In this document: positions 1 through 8,054 of the stretch, one piece after another
Position numbering within the stretch: the first letter of the stretch is position 1
How the letters are laid out: each line of letters begins with the position of its first letter
Source of the DNA: an uncultured Oscillospiraceae bacterium
Lineage (GTDB): Bacteria > Bacillota > Clostridia > Oscillospirales > Ruminococcaceae
Assembly: GCA_900543295.1 (NCBI GenBank)
Contig: UQQY01000015.1
Location: 1-20,966, forward strand
DNA: 20,966 nucleotides
Reading direction: 5' to 3'
The notes under the pieces: model-generated
Told to the model about the DNA's origin: nothing
The model's input: only the letters and a program-made list of their open reading frames with translations
The model's database searches: none
Made by a program: the position numbers and the translations under genes

Positions 1-29
1 AAGGAGAGGAACCCGCGGTTCCCCTCCTT
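1..29. terminator. Hairpin at the window edge, possible terminator
   Basis: Two 13-base arms (1-13 and 17-29) pair around a CGC loop with a single A/C mismatch at position 7. The stem is GC-rich and terminator-like. No T-run follows on the + strand. On the - strand the bases that would form the T-run lie outside the window, so its direction and owner gene cannot be decided. It could close a gene to the left or be part of an intergenic repeat. Confidence 0.4.
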
Positions 30-424
30 GGAACCTTCCCTCCTGAGATTGTTTGTGCGAAAAAGAAATGCTGTCGCTCTGCTGCGCCCCAATCAGTCTG
101 TGAATTGCAAACGCTTTTGCTTTGCAAAAACTAATTAGGAAAATTGATATGATTCCCTCGTTTATATTTTAAAATAGGCTTTCCTGTATCAAGCCCCATC
201 GCCGCAAAGGGATTACATAAGGGGAAAACCAGCATGTGATTTTCCCCTTTGCGCGTCTTTGCCTTCTTTCGCTGTGCAGCGAAAGAAGGCAAGTTAGATG
301 AACTTTGTATCGCCTGCGAGCGTAAAATTTCAACGGATTCAAAGCTTTTGCCCCATACCTTGCGTGAAATACGGAGATTACAGGGTTTACCCCAACGTCG
401 TCCCTGTTTTTATGATATTTTTCT
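30..424. other. Gene-poor left end, no supported gene
   Basis: This stretch holds no reading frame with a ribosome binding site and recognisable protein features. The open frames crossing it on both strands run through the hairpin repeat at 219-292 and overlap the lipoprotein gene in other frames, so they look accidental. A small 7-base inverted repeat (TTGCAAA at 105-111, TTTGCAA at 121-127) is also present. The paired hairpins are listed separately. Confidence 0.6.
219..292. repeat. Tandem double-hairpin intergenic element
   Basis: Two strong inverted repeats lie nine bases apart. The first has 13-base arms (219-231 and 237-249), one mismatch and a GCATG loop; its core is AAGGGGAAAA against TTTTCCCCTT. 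The second has perfect 16-base arms (259-274 and 277-292) separated by only two bases (TG). It is 133 bases downstream of the lipoprotein stop on the - strand. The stems have no clean T-run, and the double structure is unlike a simple terminator. It resembles the dispersed intergenic hairpin elements seen in some Clostridia, but its copy number cannot be judged from one window. Confidence 0.65.
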
Positions 425-1042
425 TTATGGATGATCGTAAAAGTACGGATTTGTTTCAATCGTACAGCCGTATTGCTCCCACAGACAGCGGCGCGCCCAG
501 TCGAAGTTTTTCTGCGCATATTCCGCATAAGGCGTCGGGCTTTGCGATCCGCTTTCACTCTCCATCATCTTGAGCGCATCTTCAAAGGTATCGCGGTTGT
601 CGTCAGTAATATTCGCCTTAAACTCTTCTTTCAGGTATGCACGCGCGTCTTCAAGGTCAACGGGCGCTTTCGGACCGATCAGCGATCCCTCGGTACGAAA
701 TGGGAGAATATCGTTAAAGTTTAACCGGACGAGGTCAAGATACGCTTTTTCATCATTTTGGAAAAGTTTTTCGTGCGCTGTCGAGCTTTGTTCTTTTCCA
801 ATCATCATATTAAGCGTTTCCGCTTCAATCTGATCCATATACTCGCCGCGAAGGCTTTCTACCGCCTCCTGCCGCCTTGCGCGCAGCTCGGAAAGCGACT
901 CGCTCTCCTTCGATTGTTCCGCCGAAGACTCCGGAAGAACATCGGAGGACTCTGTCTGAGGCGACGTCGGCGAACATCCCGCAAGCAGAAGGCAAAACAG
1001 CATACAGCAAGCCAAAAGACCCAACAATGTTTTTCTTCTCAT
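425..1042 (-). CDS. Putative lipoprotein of unknown function
   Basis: A 205-residue protein with a positively charged N-terminus, a hydrophobic stretch and a lipobox (LLAGC, lipidated Cys23), so it is predicted to be a secreted membrane-anchored lipoprotein. A Ser/Glu-rich low-complexity linker follows (about residues 25-55, SSDVLPESSAEQSKESES), then a charged, probably helical domain that I do not recognise. The ATG at 1042 is chosen because GGGAG at 1051-1055 lies eight bases upstream. An in-frame GTG at 1051 would overlap that site and is unlikely. It sits 22 bases downstream of a C39-like peptidase remnant on the same strand. Both are downstream of the promoter at 1325-1352, so that promoter probably now serves the lipoprotein through a long leader. 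No known family is claimed. Confidence 0.8.
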   Translation of the reverse strand: MRRKTLLGLLACCMLFCLLLAGCSPTSPQTESSDVLPESSAEQSKESESLSELRARRQEAVESLRGEYMDQIEAETLNMMIGKEQSSTAHEKLFQNDEKAYLDLVRLNFNDILPFRTEGSLIGPKAPVDLEDARAYLKEEFKANITDDNRDTFEDALKMMESESGSQSPTPYAEYAQKNFDWARRCLWEQYGCTIETNPYFYDHP

Positions 1043-1064
1043 AACGTTCACTCCCTTTTTTCAA

Positions 1065-1304
1065 TCATGCATATGAACTCGTATAAATAATATATCTTCC
1101 GTTCAACATTGCGCACAATTGATCGTAGTAAATAACATGATCGCCGAAATAAGCGTCGCTGTAATGCGGATCGACAATGTGCGCTGTCCCGCTCTCACCA
1201 TTTATCGCTCGAATCGTAATATAGTGACCGCCTGTTGAAGTTCCGTTATAATAAGGCCCGCTTTCCGATTGAAATTCGGAAAACCGCGCACGATATCCGC
1301 TTTC
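1065..1304 (-). pseudogene. C-terminal remnant of a C39-like cysteine peptidase
   Basis: On the - strand this frame encodes about 79 codons containing GPYYNGTSTGGHYITI and then TAHIVDPHYSDAYFGDH, ending in a TGA stop. GGHY-I followed about 20 residues later by VDP is the catalytic His and Asp/Asn region of C39-like (papain-fold) peptidases, as in Peptidase_C39_2 proteins. The N-terminal half with the catalytic Cys is missing: an in-frame TAA (1305-1307) closes the frame, and no start codon or ribosome binding site is visible. A consensus promoter lies about 20 bases upstream of that stop, which suggests an internal deletion that joined promoter to gene end. The first dozen residues before GPYYNG may be out of frame with the ancestral gene. 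The family call is from motifs only. Confidence 0.6.
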
Positions 1305-1324
1305 TTATAATTATTTACAGTTAA

Positions 1325-1352
1325 ATTATATCATATAAAAATTTAATGTCAA
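1325..1352 (-). promoter_or_regulatory. Near-consensus sigma-A promoter
   Basis: Read on the - strand it has TTGACA (1347-1352), a 16-base spacer and TATAAT (1325-1330), with TG one base before the -10 box (extended -10). Both hexamers are perfect. It points at the peptidase remnant and the lipoprotein gene. Transcription should start near 1318. Confidence 0.8.
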
Positions 1353-1493
1353 CAAAACTTCTTTTATATAGAAAATAATATTTATATACTTTTGCTTCCG
1401 CTTTAACGATCAAATCGTTATCCATTATCGGCCGAACATAAGGCTTCTTCCGCATTTTGTTCACGCTTTCGTACTGTATTTCTCTAAGAAGTG

Positions 1494-1502
1494 TGATATA
1501 AT
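1494..1502 (+). promoter_or_regulatory. Extended -10 promoter of the flippase gene
   Basis: TGATATAAT at 1494-1502 combines the TGn extension with a perfect TATAAT, 62 bases before the GTG start of the flippase gene. No convincing -35 hexamer is found at the usual distance, which is common for extended -10 promoters. Confidence 0.5.
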
Positions 1503-1564
1503 AAGGGAAATATCGGACGAAGGCGTCGGCCGTTACGACAAAATCCTTCACAGGAGGTTTCCCC

Positions 1565-2950
1565 GTGGACAAATATAAGCGTCTTGTATCGAATACCGTT
1601 ATTTTCGCCATCGGAACATTCAGCTCCAAGGTTCTTGTTTTCCTTTTAATGCCGCTTTACACCTGGGCTCTTTCGCCGGATCAGTACGCTGTAACCGATC
1701 TGATCGTACAGACAGGCAATCTGCTTTTGCCGTTGGTGACGCTTGGCATTGTCAACGCGATCATCCGCTTCGGGCTTGACAGGAGCGTATGCAAAAGCGA
1801 CGTTCTAACTGCGGGCTTTTTAACGCTCTTTATCGGTTTTACTGCTCTGTTTTTGTTCTGGCCGCTGATCTCCAAAATCTCGATCATCTCTGGAAATACG
1901 TTTCTTGTCTATCTCTTTGTGCTCACCTCTTCGCTGCGTTCGATTTGTTCAAACTTTGTGCGCGCGCGCGGATACGTCCGCCTGTATGCGTTAGACGGCG
2001 TTCTGAGCACCATTACGACGATTCTTTTCAATGTTCTGTTTCTGGTTGTGTTTCAGTTCGGCGTACTCGGTTATGTCATGGCAATCGTCTGTTCCGATCT
2101 GCTCTCCGCCGGTTTCCTTTTTATCGTTGCCGGCCTGCACAAATACATCAGAATCCGTAATCTTGACAAGGATGTTTGGAAACAGATGCTGCTTTACTCT
2201 CTCCCGTTGATCCCGAACACCATCTGCTGGTGGATCACCAACGTTTCCGACCGCTACATCGTCACCTATATGCTCGGCCACACTGCGGACGGCTTGTACG
2301 CCGTATCCTATAAGCTGCCCACCATTATTTCGCTGTTCTCAACCATTTTCATGAATGCATGGCAGATTTCCGCCGTAACAGAGGAAAAGGGCCGAAGCAA
2401 GTTTTTCACGCGGATTTTCCGCTCTTACAGCTCGCTGATTTTCATGGTCGGCGCCTGTATCATCCCCTTTTCCAAGATACTGGTCTCCCTTCTGGCGCAG
2501 GACAGCTATTACGAGGCGTGGAAGTTTATTCCCTTTCTCGTTATGGCGACGGTGTTTAACTGCTTCGGCACATTTACCGGAAGTGTGTATACTGTCGAAA
2601 AGAAGAGCATCCTCTCCTTCCTGACCATTTCAGCAGGCGCCGTTTTAAATATTGTGCTCAACCTTCTGCTGATCCCGCTGTGGGGCGTAAACGGCGCGGC
2701 ATTCTCCACTTTTGTAAGCTATCTGCTGGTCTTTATCCTGCGTTTTCTCACTTCCCGCCGTTTTATCCGGATTCGCATTCCCTTTATCCGCTTTACACTC
2801 AACACACTGATTCTCGGCGCGCAGTCTTTGATTATGATTTTTGAAGTGCCGGGCTGGATCGCCTTTGAGGTGATTCTGACCGCTGTCCTTTTCGCCATCA
2901 ACATAAAAGAATTGATTCAGACAGCCCTAAAGCTGTTAAAACGGGCATAA
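1565..2950 (+). CDS. Polysaccharide/oligosaccharide flippase (MOP superfamily)
   Basis: A 461-residue, highly hydrophobic protein with about 12-14 predicted membrane segments. It has the N-terminal signature of Wzx/PST-type exporters (NTVIFAIGTFSSKVLVFLLMPLYTWALSP), where a short amphipathic start leads into the first helix and proline-containing loop. Family members flip lipid-linked sugar units across the cytoplasmic membrane for capsule, teichoic acid or other surface glycans. The start is a GTG, with AGGAGG at 1552-1557 placed seven bases before it. No glycosyltransferase or polymerase is nearby, so the substrate cannot be inferred. It is followed after 28 bases by pncB on the same strand, and the two probably share a transcript. 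A MurJ- or MATE-like role is less likely given the N-terminal motif. Confidence 0.85.
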   Translation: MDKYKRLVSNTVIFAIGTFSSKVLVFLLMPLYTWALSPDQYAVTDLIVQTGNLLLPLVTLGIVNAIIRFGLDRSVCKSDVLTAGFLTLFIGFTALFLFWPLISKISIISGNTFLVYLFVLTSSLRSICSNFVRARGYVRLYALDGVLSTITTILFNVLFLVVFQFGVLGYVMAIVCSDLLSAGFLFIVAGLHKYIRIRNLDKDVWKQMLLYSLPLIPNTICWWITNVSDRYIVTYMLGHTADGLYAVSYKLPTIISLFSTIFMNAWQISAVTEEKGRSKFFTRIFRSYSSLIFMVGACIIPFSKILVSLLAQDSYYEAWKFIPFLVMATVFNCFGTFTGSVYTVEKKSILSFLTISAGAVLNIVLNLLLIPLWGVNGAAFSTFVSYLLVFILRFLTSRRFIRIRIPFIRFTLNTLILGAQSLIMIFEVPGWIAFEVILTAVLFAINIKELIQTALKLLKRA

Positions 2951-2978
2951 CGCCTGATTTTTGGAGGAGTGATTCTAT

Positions 2979-4427
2979 ATGGATCAACAAAATCAATCCA
3001 ACTACACGCTGCTTTGCGACTTTTATGAGCTGACCATGGGCAACGCCTATTACGAAACCGGCATGGGACAAAAGCGGGCTTATTTCGACCTGTTTTTCCG
3101 CACCGTGCCCGACGGCGGCGGTTTTGCAATTGCAGCGGGGCTTGAACAGGTGATTCAGTATATCAAAAACCTGCATTTTTCAGATGAGGACATCGCCTTT
3201 CTGCGGGACAAGAAGCTGTTTTCAGAAGACTTTCTGAATTCTCTGCGAGGCTTCCGGTTCACGGGCGATATTTACGCCGTACCGGAGGGTACGCCGGTTT
3301 TTCCGCGTGAGCCGATTCTGACCGTTTGTGCGCCTGCTGTCGAGGCGCAGCTTGTTGAAACGTTCCTGCTGCTCTCAATCAACCACCAGTCGTTAATTGC
3401 CACCAAAGCGAACCGTATCGTCCGCGCGGCCAAGGGCCGTCCTGTTTCAGAATTCGGATCGCGCCGCGCACAAGGCGCGGACGGCGCTGTGCTGGGAGCG
3501 CGCGCCGCTTATATCGCCGGCTGTGCCGGAACCGCCTGCACCTTGACCGACCGCGCCTACGGCGTTCCGGCAGGCGGTACGATGGCGCACTCCTGGGTGC
3601 AGATGTTCGACAGCGAGCTGGATGCTTTCCGCACCTATTGCAAAATTTATCCGCATAACGCAACGCTTCTGGTTGACACCTATCACGTCTTAAAAAGCGG
3701 CGTGCCGAACGCCATCCGTGCGTTTAAAGAAGTCTTGCTGCCGCAGGGTATCGAAGACTGTGCGATCCGCATCGACTCCGGCGACATCACCTATCTTTCC
3801 AAAAAGGCGCGCAAAATGCTGGATGAGGCGGGGCTTACAAAATGCAAAATTGTCGCCTCCAACTCGCTTGACGAGCATATCATTGAAACGCTGCTGGAGC
3901 AGGGCGCACAGATCGACGCCTTTGGCGTGGGAGAACGCCTGATTACCTCAAAGAGCGAACCGGTTTTTGGCGGCGTGTATAAGCTCTGCGCCGTGGAGGG
4001 AGAAACCGGTGCGATCATCCCAAAAATCAAAATCAGCGAAAACACCGCCAAGATTACCAACCCTCATTTCAAAAAAGTTTACCGTTTGTATGAAAAGGAA
4101 AGCGGCAAAGCGATTGCCGATCTGCTTTGTGTTCACGACGAGACAATCGACGAAACAAAACCGCTCGAACTGTTCGATCCTGAGGCAACCTGGAAGCGCA
4201 AGGTTATTACCGGCTTCACTGCCAGAGAACTGCTTGTACCGGTTTTTCAAAACGGCGAGTGCGTATACGAGTCGCCGAATATCGAGGAGATCCGCCGCTA
4301 TTGCGCAGAGCAGATCGATCTTTTATGGGATGAGGTCAAACGCTTTGAAAACCCGCACACCTACTATGTGGATCTTTCACAGAAGCTCTGGGAGATTAAG
4401 GATCGTCTGCTGAAAGAACGCGCATAA
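2979..4427 (+). CDS. pncB: Nicotinate phosphoribosyltransferase
   Basis: This 482-residue cytoplasmic enzyme joins nicotinate to PRPP, with ATP hydrolysis, to give nicotinate mononucleotide in the Preiss-Handler route of NAD salvage. Diagnostic stretches include LLCDFYELTMGNAYYETGM at the N-terminus, EFGSRRAQG (residues 158-166), AHSWVQMF with His204 (the position of the phosphorylated His in the family), the TYHVLKSG loop, IRIDSGDI in the barrel phosphate-binding region, and VASNSLDE. Length fits the long bacterial NAPRTase class with the extra C-terminal region. GGAGG at 2963-2967 lies 11 bases before the ATG. It follows the flippase closely and ends just before a strong terminator. No NAD-related regulatory RNA was recognised upstream. 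Confidence 0.95.
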   Translation: MDQQNQSNYTLLCDFYELTMGNAYYETGMGQKRAYFDLFFRTVPDGGGFAIAAGLEQVIQYIKNLHFSDEDIAFLRDKKLFSEDFLNSLRGFRFTGDIYAVPEGTPVFPREPILTVCAPAVEAQLVETFLLLSINHQSLIATKANRIVRAAKGRPVSEFGSRRAQGADGAVLGARAAYIAGCAGTACTLTDRAYGVPAGGTMAHSWVQMFDSELDAFRTYCKIYPHNATLLVDTYHVLKSGVPNAIRAFKEVLLPQGIEDCAIRIDSGDITYLSKKARKMLDEAGLTKCKIVASNSLDEHIIETLLEQGAQIDAFGVGERLITSKSEPVFGGVYKLCAVEGETGAIIPKIKISENTAKITNPHFKKVYRLYEKESGKAIADLLCVHDETIDETKPLELFDPEATWKRKVITGFTARELLVPVFQNGECVYESPNIEEIRRYCAEQIDLLWDEVKRFENPHTYYVDLSQKLWEIKDRLLKERA

Positions 4428-4452
4428 CGCGAAACAGATCCTTATAAGATAG

Positions 4453-4482
4453 AAAAAGGACGCCCGGTCGGGCGTCCTTTTT
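4453..4482. terminator. Bidirectional intrinsic terminator (pncB / guaB)
   Basis: AAAAAGGACGCCC (4453-4465) pairs perfectly with GGGCGTCCTTTTT (4470-4482) around a four-base loop. A T-rich tail follows on both strands. It lies between the convergent ends of pncB (4427) and guaB (4497) and should stop transcription from both sides. Confidence 0.92.
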
Positions 4483-4496
4483 GTTTGTTTCTGTTT

Positions 4497-6008
4497 TTAT
4501 TTCGAATAGTGCGCAGCATTGTTGTCCTTGAGCACAACATCATGCGCGCCGCCTTCCACAATACTGGTGGAGGAGACCAGCGTCAGCTTCGCATTCTTCT
4601 GCAAATCCGGAATATTGAGCACGCCGCAGTTGCACATAGTGGAGCGCACCTTTAACAGCGACTTCTCCACATTCTCCTTGAGCGGACCGGCATACGGAAC
4701 ATAGGAATCGACGCCCTCTTCAAAAGAGAGTTTTTTGTCGCCGCCCATGTCGTAACGCTGCCAGTTGCGCGCACGGCTTGAGCCCTCGCCCCAGTACTCT
4801 TTCATATAATTGCCGTTGATGATTACTTTATTGGTCGGGCTTTCGTCAAAGCGGGAGAAATAGCGGCCAAGCATGATAAAATCCGCGCCCATCGCAAGCG
4901 CAAGCGTCATATGATAATCATGGACAATGCCGCCGTCCGAGCAGACCGGAATGTAAATGCCCGTTTCTTCAAAATACTCGTCGCGCGCTTTTGCAACTTC
5001 AATCAGAGCGGTAGCCTGTCCGCGGCCAATACCCTTCTGCTCCCGAGTGATGCAGATTGAGCCGCCGCCAATGCCTACCTTTACAAAATCTGCGCCGGCC
5101 TTTGCCAGAAAGAGGAATCCCTCTCGGTCAACCACGTTGCCCGCACCGACTTTTACGCTATCGCCGTAACGCTCACGAATCCATGCGAGCGTGCGGGACT
5201 GCCATTCGGAAAAGCCCTCGGAGGAATCGATGCACAAAACGTCTGCGCCCGCTTCAACCAATGCCGGAACGCGCTCCGCATAGTCGCGTGTATTGATACC
5301 CGCACCCACCACATAGCGCTTGGAGGCATCGAGCAGTTCGTTTGTATTTTCCTTATGCGAAGAATAATCCTTGCGGAACACCATGTATTTTAAGCGCTGA
5401 TCCTTATCAATTAACGGCAGGGAGTTCAGCTTGTGCTCCCAAATGATGTCGTTCGCCTCTTTCAGCGTGGTGGTATCCGGTGCGCACACAAGCTTTTCAA
5501 ACGGCGTCATGAAGGCAGAAACCTTTTCGTCCGTAGACATACGGCTGACACGATAGTCGCGGCCGGTCACAATTCCCAAAAGCCGGCCGTTTGCAGAGCC
5601 GTCCTCTGTAACGGCGACGGTTGAATGACCGGTTCTTTCTTTAAGCGCCAGAACGTCCGCAAGCGTCGCATCCGGACGGATGTTTGAATCGCTCGTGACA
5701 AAGCCGGCTTTATAGCCTTTTACGCGCGCCACCATCGCGGCTTCGCTTTCGATCGACTGCGAGCCGTATATAAAGGAGATGCCGCCCTCTTTTGCAAGGG
5801 CGATCGCCATTTTCTCACCGGAAACGGACTGCATGATAGCGGATACAAGCGGAATGTTCATTGTGATTGCAGAGGTTTCGCCTTTTTTGAATTTTACAAC
5901 AGGCGTTTTCAAACTGACGTTTGCGGGGATACACTCCGCGGAGGAATAGCCTGGGACAAGCAGGTATTCGCCAAACGTGCGGGACGGTTCTTTGAAGTAA
6001 AAAGCCAT
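4497..6008 (-). CDS. guaB: IMP dehydrogenase, Tritrichomonas-like type
   Basis: This enzyme oxidises IMP to XMP with NAD, the committed step of GMP synthesis in the cytoplasm. The catalytic loop GIGGGSICITREQKG places the nucleophile at Cys319, and the flap ARNWQRYDMGG gives the Arg418-Tyr419 pair that activates water. A CBS-domain pair occupies roughly residues 95-215 (VTGRDYR..., MTPFEKLV). Two starts are in frame. AAGGAG (6017-6022) is two bases from the ATG at 6014 but eight from the ATG at 6008, so 6008 is chosen, giving 503 residues. From memory this length, the residue numbering and long identical stretches match the IMPDH of the protist Tritrichomonas foetus more than GuaB of E. coli or Bacillus, whose loop is usually GPGSICTTR. 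The pyk terminator lies upstream, so guaB is probably transcribed on its own. Confidence 0.95.
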   Translation of the reverse strand: MAFYFKEPSRTFGEYLLVPGYSSAECIPANVSLKTPVVKFKKGETSAITMNIPLVSAIMQSVSGEKMAIALAKEGGISFIYGSQSIESEAAMVARVKGYKAGFVTSDSNIRPDATLADVLALKERTGHSTVAVTEDGSANGRLLGIVTGRDYRVSRMSTDEKVSAFMTPFEKLVCAPDTTTLKEANDIIWEHKLNSLPLIDKDQRLKYMVFRKDYSSHKENTNELLDASKRYVVGAGINTRDYAERVPALVEAGADVLCIDSSEGFSEWQSRTLAWIRERYGDSVKVGAGNVVDREGFLFLAKAGADFVKVGIGGGSICITREQKGIGRGQATALIEVAKARDEYFEETGIYIPVCSDGGIVHDYHMTLALAMGADFIMLGRYFSRFDESPTNKVIINGNYMKEYWGEGSSRARNWQRYDMGGDKKLSFEEGVDSYVPYAGPLKENVEKSLLKVRSTMCNCGVLNIPDLQKNAKLTLVSSTSIVEGGAHDVVLKDNNAAHYSK

Positions 6009-6060
6009 GTTCATCTCTCCTTATTTTCTTTGTGTTTTACGCTATACAATACTATGAAAA

Positions 6061-6097
6061 AAGCACAAAGTCAAGACAGCAAACCGACTTTGTGCTT
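6061..6097 (-). terminator. Intrinsic terminator of pyk
   Basis: Perfect 12-base arms (6061-6072 and 6086-6097, AAGCACAAAGTC type) enclose a 13-base loop. Read on the - strand the stem is followed by a run of T before TCATAG. It lies 62 bases after the pyk stop and 39 bases before the guaB ribosome binding site, so it separates the two genes. Confidence 0.85.
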
Positions 6098-6158
6098 CTC
6101 AGACGGACAAATTCGGCGAAACCGTCCATTTTTTCGGACGATTTTGACACAGTTTCCG

Positions 6159-7916
6159 TCAGGTTTTATTCGCCATATTGCAGACAATGCCACGCTCTGC
6201 ATCAAGCGTAACGTTCGTCCCGGTGCGCAGAATTTCCGTCGCGCCCTTTGCACCGACTAAAACAGGCTTTCCGAGCGCTAAGCCCACGATTGCGGCGTGC
6301 GAGTTCGCCCCGTCCTGCTCGGTAATGATGCCGGCACAGTCCTTAATCAGATCCAAAATCGCGTTGGAGGTTTTCGGAATAACCAAAATTTCGCCCGGCT
6401 TAAATTGAAGCCTTGCCTCCTCCTCGCTGTCGCAGACACAGAGATTGGCATGGACCTGCTGCGCCGTGATGCCGGTGCCGGTAATCAGAATATCGCCGAC
6501 AATATGGACGCGCATCATATTCGTTGTACCGGAGATGCCAAGCGGAACGCCCGCCGTGATGCAGACCAGATCCCCGTCCTCGATCAGGTCTAAATTCTTT
6601 GCGCAGTTCACCGCATGATCGAACAGCTCATCTTCGCTGTGTTTTTCTTCAAGCAGCATCGGCGTTACGCCCCACGAAAGGCTTAGCTGGTGATAGGCCT
6701 GCTTGTTCGGCGTACCGGAGATGATCGGGCACTGCGGACGGTATTTCGATATCATGCGCGCAGTCTGTCCGGTGGTGGTGACGGTTAATATAGCGGCAGC
6801 CTTTAAATCCGTCGCCGTGGTGACCGTTGCATGCGAAATGGCGTTTGTAATATTCGGAAGATCGGTGGATACGCGGCTGCGGAACTGTTTTTCATAATCG
6901 ATCTCTCGCTCCGCGCGCTCTGCGATCAGCGCCATGGTTTTAAGCGCCTCTACCGGATATGAACCTGCGGCGGTCTCGCCGGACAGCATAATAGCGCTGG
7001 TTCCGTCATAGATGGCATTGGCAACGTCCGTCGTCTCGGCACGGGTCGGGCGCGGATTTTTAATCATGGAATCCAGCAGCTGCGTCGCGGTTACGACAAC
7101 CTTTCCGGCGCTGTACGCTTTCTGAATCAGCTTTTTCTGAATACCCGGCAGCTCTTCAAAAGCAATCTCAACGCCCATATCGCCGCGGGCAACCATAATA
7201 CCATCCGCAACGCGCAGAATCTCGTCGATATTTTTTACCCCTTCGGCGTTTTCAATTTTCGCTATAATACGGATGCCCTTGCTATTGGCGTCGGCAGTGC
7301 TTAAAATAGCCCGCACATCCTCAATATCCTCGGCGCAGCGCACAAAGGACGCAGCGATGAAATCAAAGCCCATCTGCGCGCCAAAAAGGATGTCGCTTCT
7401 GTCCTGCTCGCTGATATACGGCATGGAAAGACGGATCCCCGGCACATTGACGCCCTTGCGGTCGGACACCTGCCCGCCGTTGTCCACCATACATTCAATA
7501 TCGGTCTCTGTATGGGAGAGTACGTGCATTTCGATCAGACCGTCGTCAATCAGAATACGGCAGCCGTCGTAAATATCCATCGGGAGCTGTTTATAAGAAA
7601 CAGAGACGCAGCGTTCGGTTCCCGGGACGTTGCGCGTCGTCAGGGTAAAGCGGTCGCCCTTATGCAGGATAGCCTTCCCCTTTTCAAAAAGACCGACGCG
7701 GATCTCCGGCCCTTTGGTGTCAAGCAGAATACCAACAGGAAGCGAAAGCTCGCGCCGAAGCCGGTCTACCTGCTCAAAGCGCTTTCTGTGCTCCTCATGC
7801 GTAGAGTGGGAAAAGTTGAAGCGTGCGACGTTCATGCCCGAAAGCATCAGCTCCCGGACAACCTCATCAGAAGAGGTGGCAGGCCCCAGCGTGCAGATAA
7901 TCTTTGTTTTTCTCAC
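6159..7916 (-). CDS. pyk: Pyruvate kinase with C-terminal PEP-utiliser domain
   Basis: Transfers phosphate from phosphoenolpyruvate to ADP, the last ATP-forming step of glycolysis. The N-terminus TKIICTLGPATSS, the active-site stretch IIAKIENAEGV with catalytic Lys220, and TATQLLDSMIKNPRPTRAE are classic pyruvate kinase signatures. At 585 residues it is about 110 longer than the E. coli enzymes. The extra C-terminal part (about residues 500-585) carries GANSHAAIVGLALGKPVLVG, the mobile phosphohistidine-type domain of PEP synthase and PPDK, with His540 at the motif histidine. This fusion is usual in Bacillota. The start is GTG, with GGGAGG (7925-7930) eight bases upstream. A leader inverted repeat (7971-7993) and an extended -10 box (8003-8011) lie upstream; it ends at its own terminator. 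Confidence 0.96.
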   Translation of the reverse strand: MRKTKIICTLGPATSSDEVVRELMLSGMNVARFNFSHSTHEEHRKRFEQVDRLRRELSLPVGILLDTKGPEIRVGLFEKGKAILHKGDRFTLTTRNVPGTERCVSVSYKQLPMDIYDGCRILIDDGLIEMHVLSHTETDIECMVDNGGQVSDRKGVNVPGIRLSMPYISEQDRSDILFGAQMGFDFIAASFVRCAEDIEDVRAILSTADANSKGIRIIAKIENAEGVKNIDEILRVADGIMVARGDMGVEIAFEELPGIQKKLIQKAYSAGKVVVTATQLLDSMIKNPRPTRAETTDVANAIYDGTSAIMLSGETAAGSYPVEALKTMALIAERAEREIDYEKQFRSRVSTDLPNITNAISHATVTTATDLKAAAILTVTTTGQTARMISKYRPQCPIISGTPNKQAYHQLSLSWGVTPMLLEEKHSEDELFDHAVNCAKNLDLIEDGDLVCITAGVPLGISGTTNMMRVHIVGDILITGTGITAQQVHANLCVCDSEEEARLQFKPGEILVIPKTSNAILDLIKDCAGIITEQDGANSHAAIVGLALGKPVLVGAKGATEILRTGTNVTLDAERGIVCNMANKT

Positions 7917-7970
7917 GGAAAAAACCTCCCTTGCATACGCGGCAAAACAAATTTAACCGCTTGCACATAT

Positions 7971-7993
7971 CCGGTCGGCATTAGTCCGGCCGG
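7971..7993 (-). promoter_or_regulatory. Inverted repeat in the pyk leader
   Basis: CCGGTCGG (7971-7978) and CCGGCCGG (7986-7993) form an inverted repeat with one mismatch around a seven-base spacer. It lies downstream of the -10 box and about 40 bases upstream of the ribosome binding site, so it would be in the transcribed leader. It could be a repressor operator or a leader hairpin. No regulator is identified. Confidence 0.35.
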
Positions 7994-8002
7994 TTTGATT
8001 CT

Positions 8003-8011
8003 ATCATACCA
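8003..8011 (-). promoter_or_regulatory. Extended -10 promoter of pyk
   Basis: On the - strand TGGTATGAT (8011 to 8003) gives a TGn-extended TATGAT box about 90 bases before the pyk GTG. No good -35 hexamer stands 16-18 bases upstream. Confidence 0.4.
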
Positions 8012-8054
8012 TTTATATTTCTATTTTACACGATTCTTCGTTCAAGATAAAGAC

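Noticed and set aside
169..558. A 129-codon frame on the - strand across the hairpin repeat
   Set aside because: It overlaps the lipoprotein gene in another frame and reads through both hairpins, giving Arg-rich low-quality protein. It is likely an artefact of the repeat.
1321..1629. A 102-codon frame on the - strand upstream of the peptidase remnant
   Set aside because: Its first third is antisense to the flippase start and covers that gene's ribosome binding site. It crosses the strong - strand promoter, and the protein shows no recognisable features or start signal.
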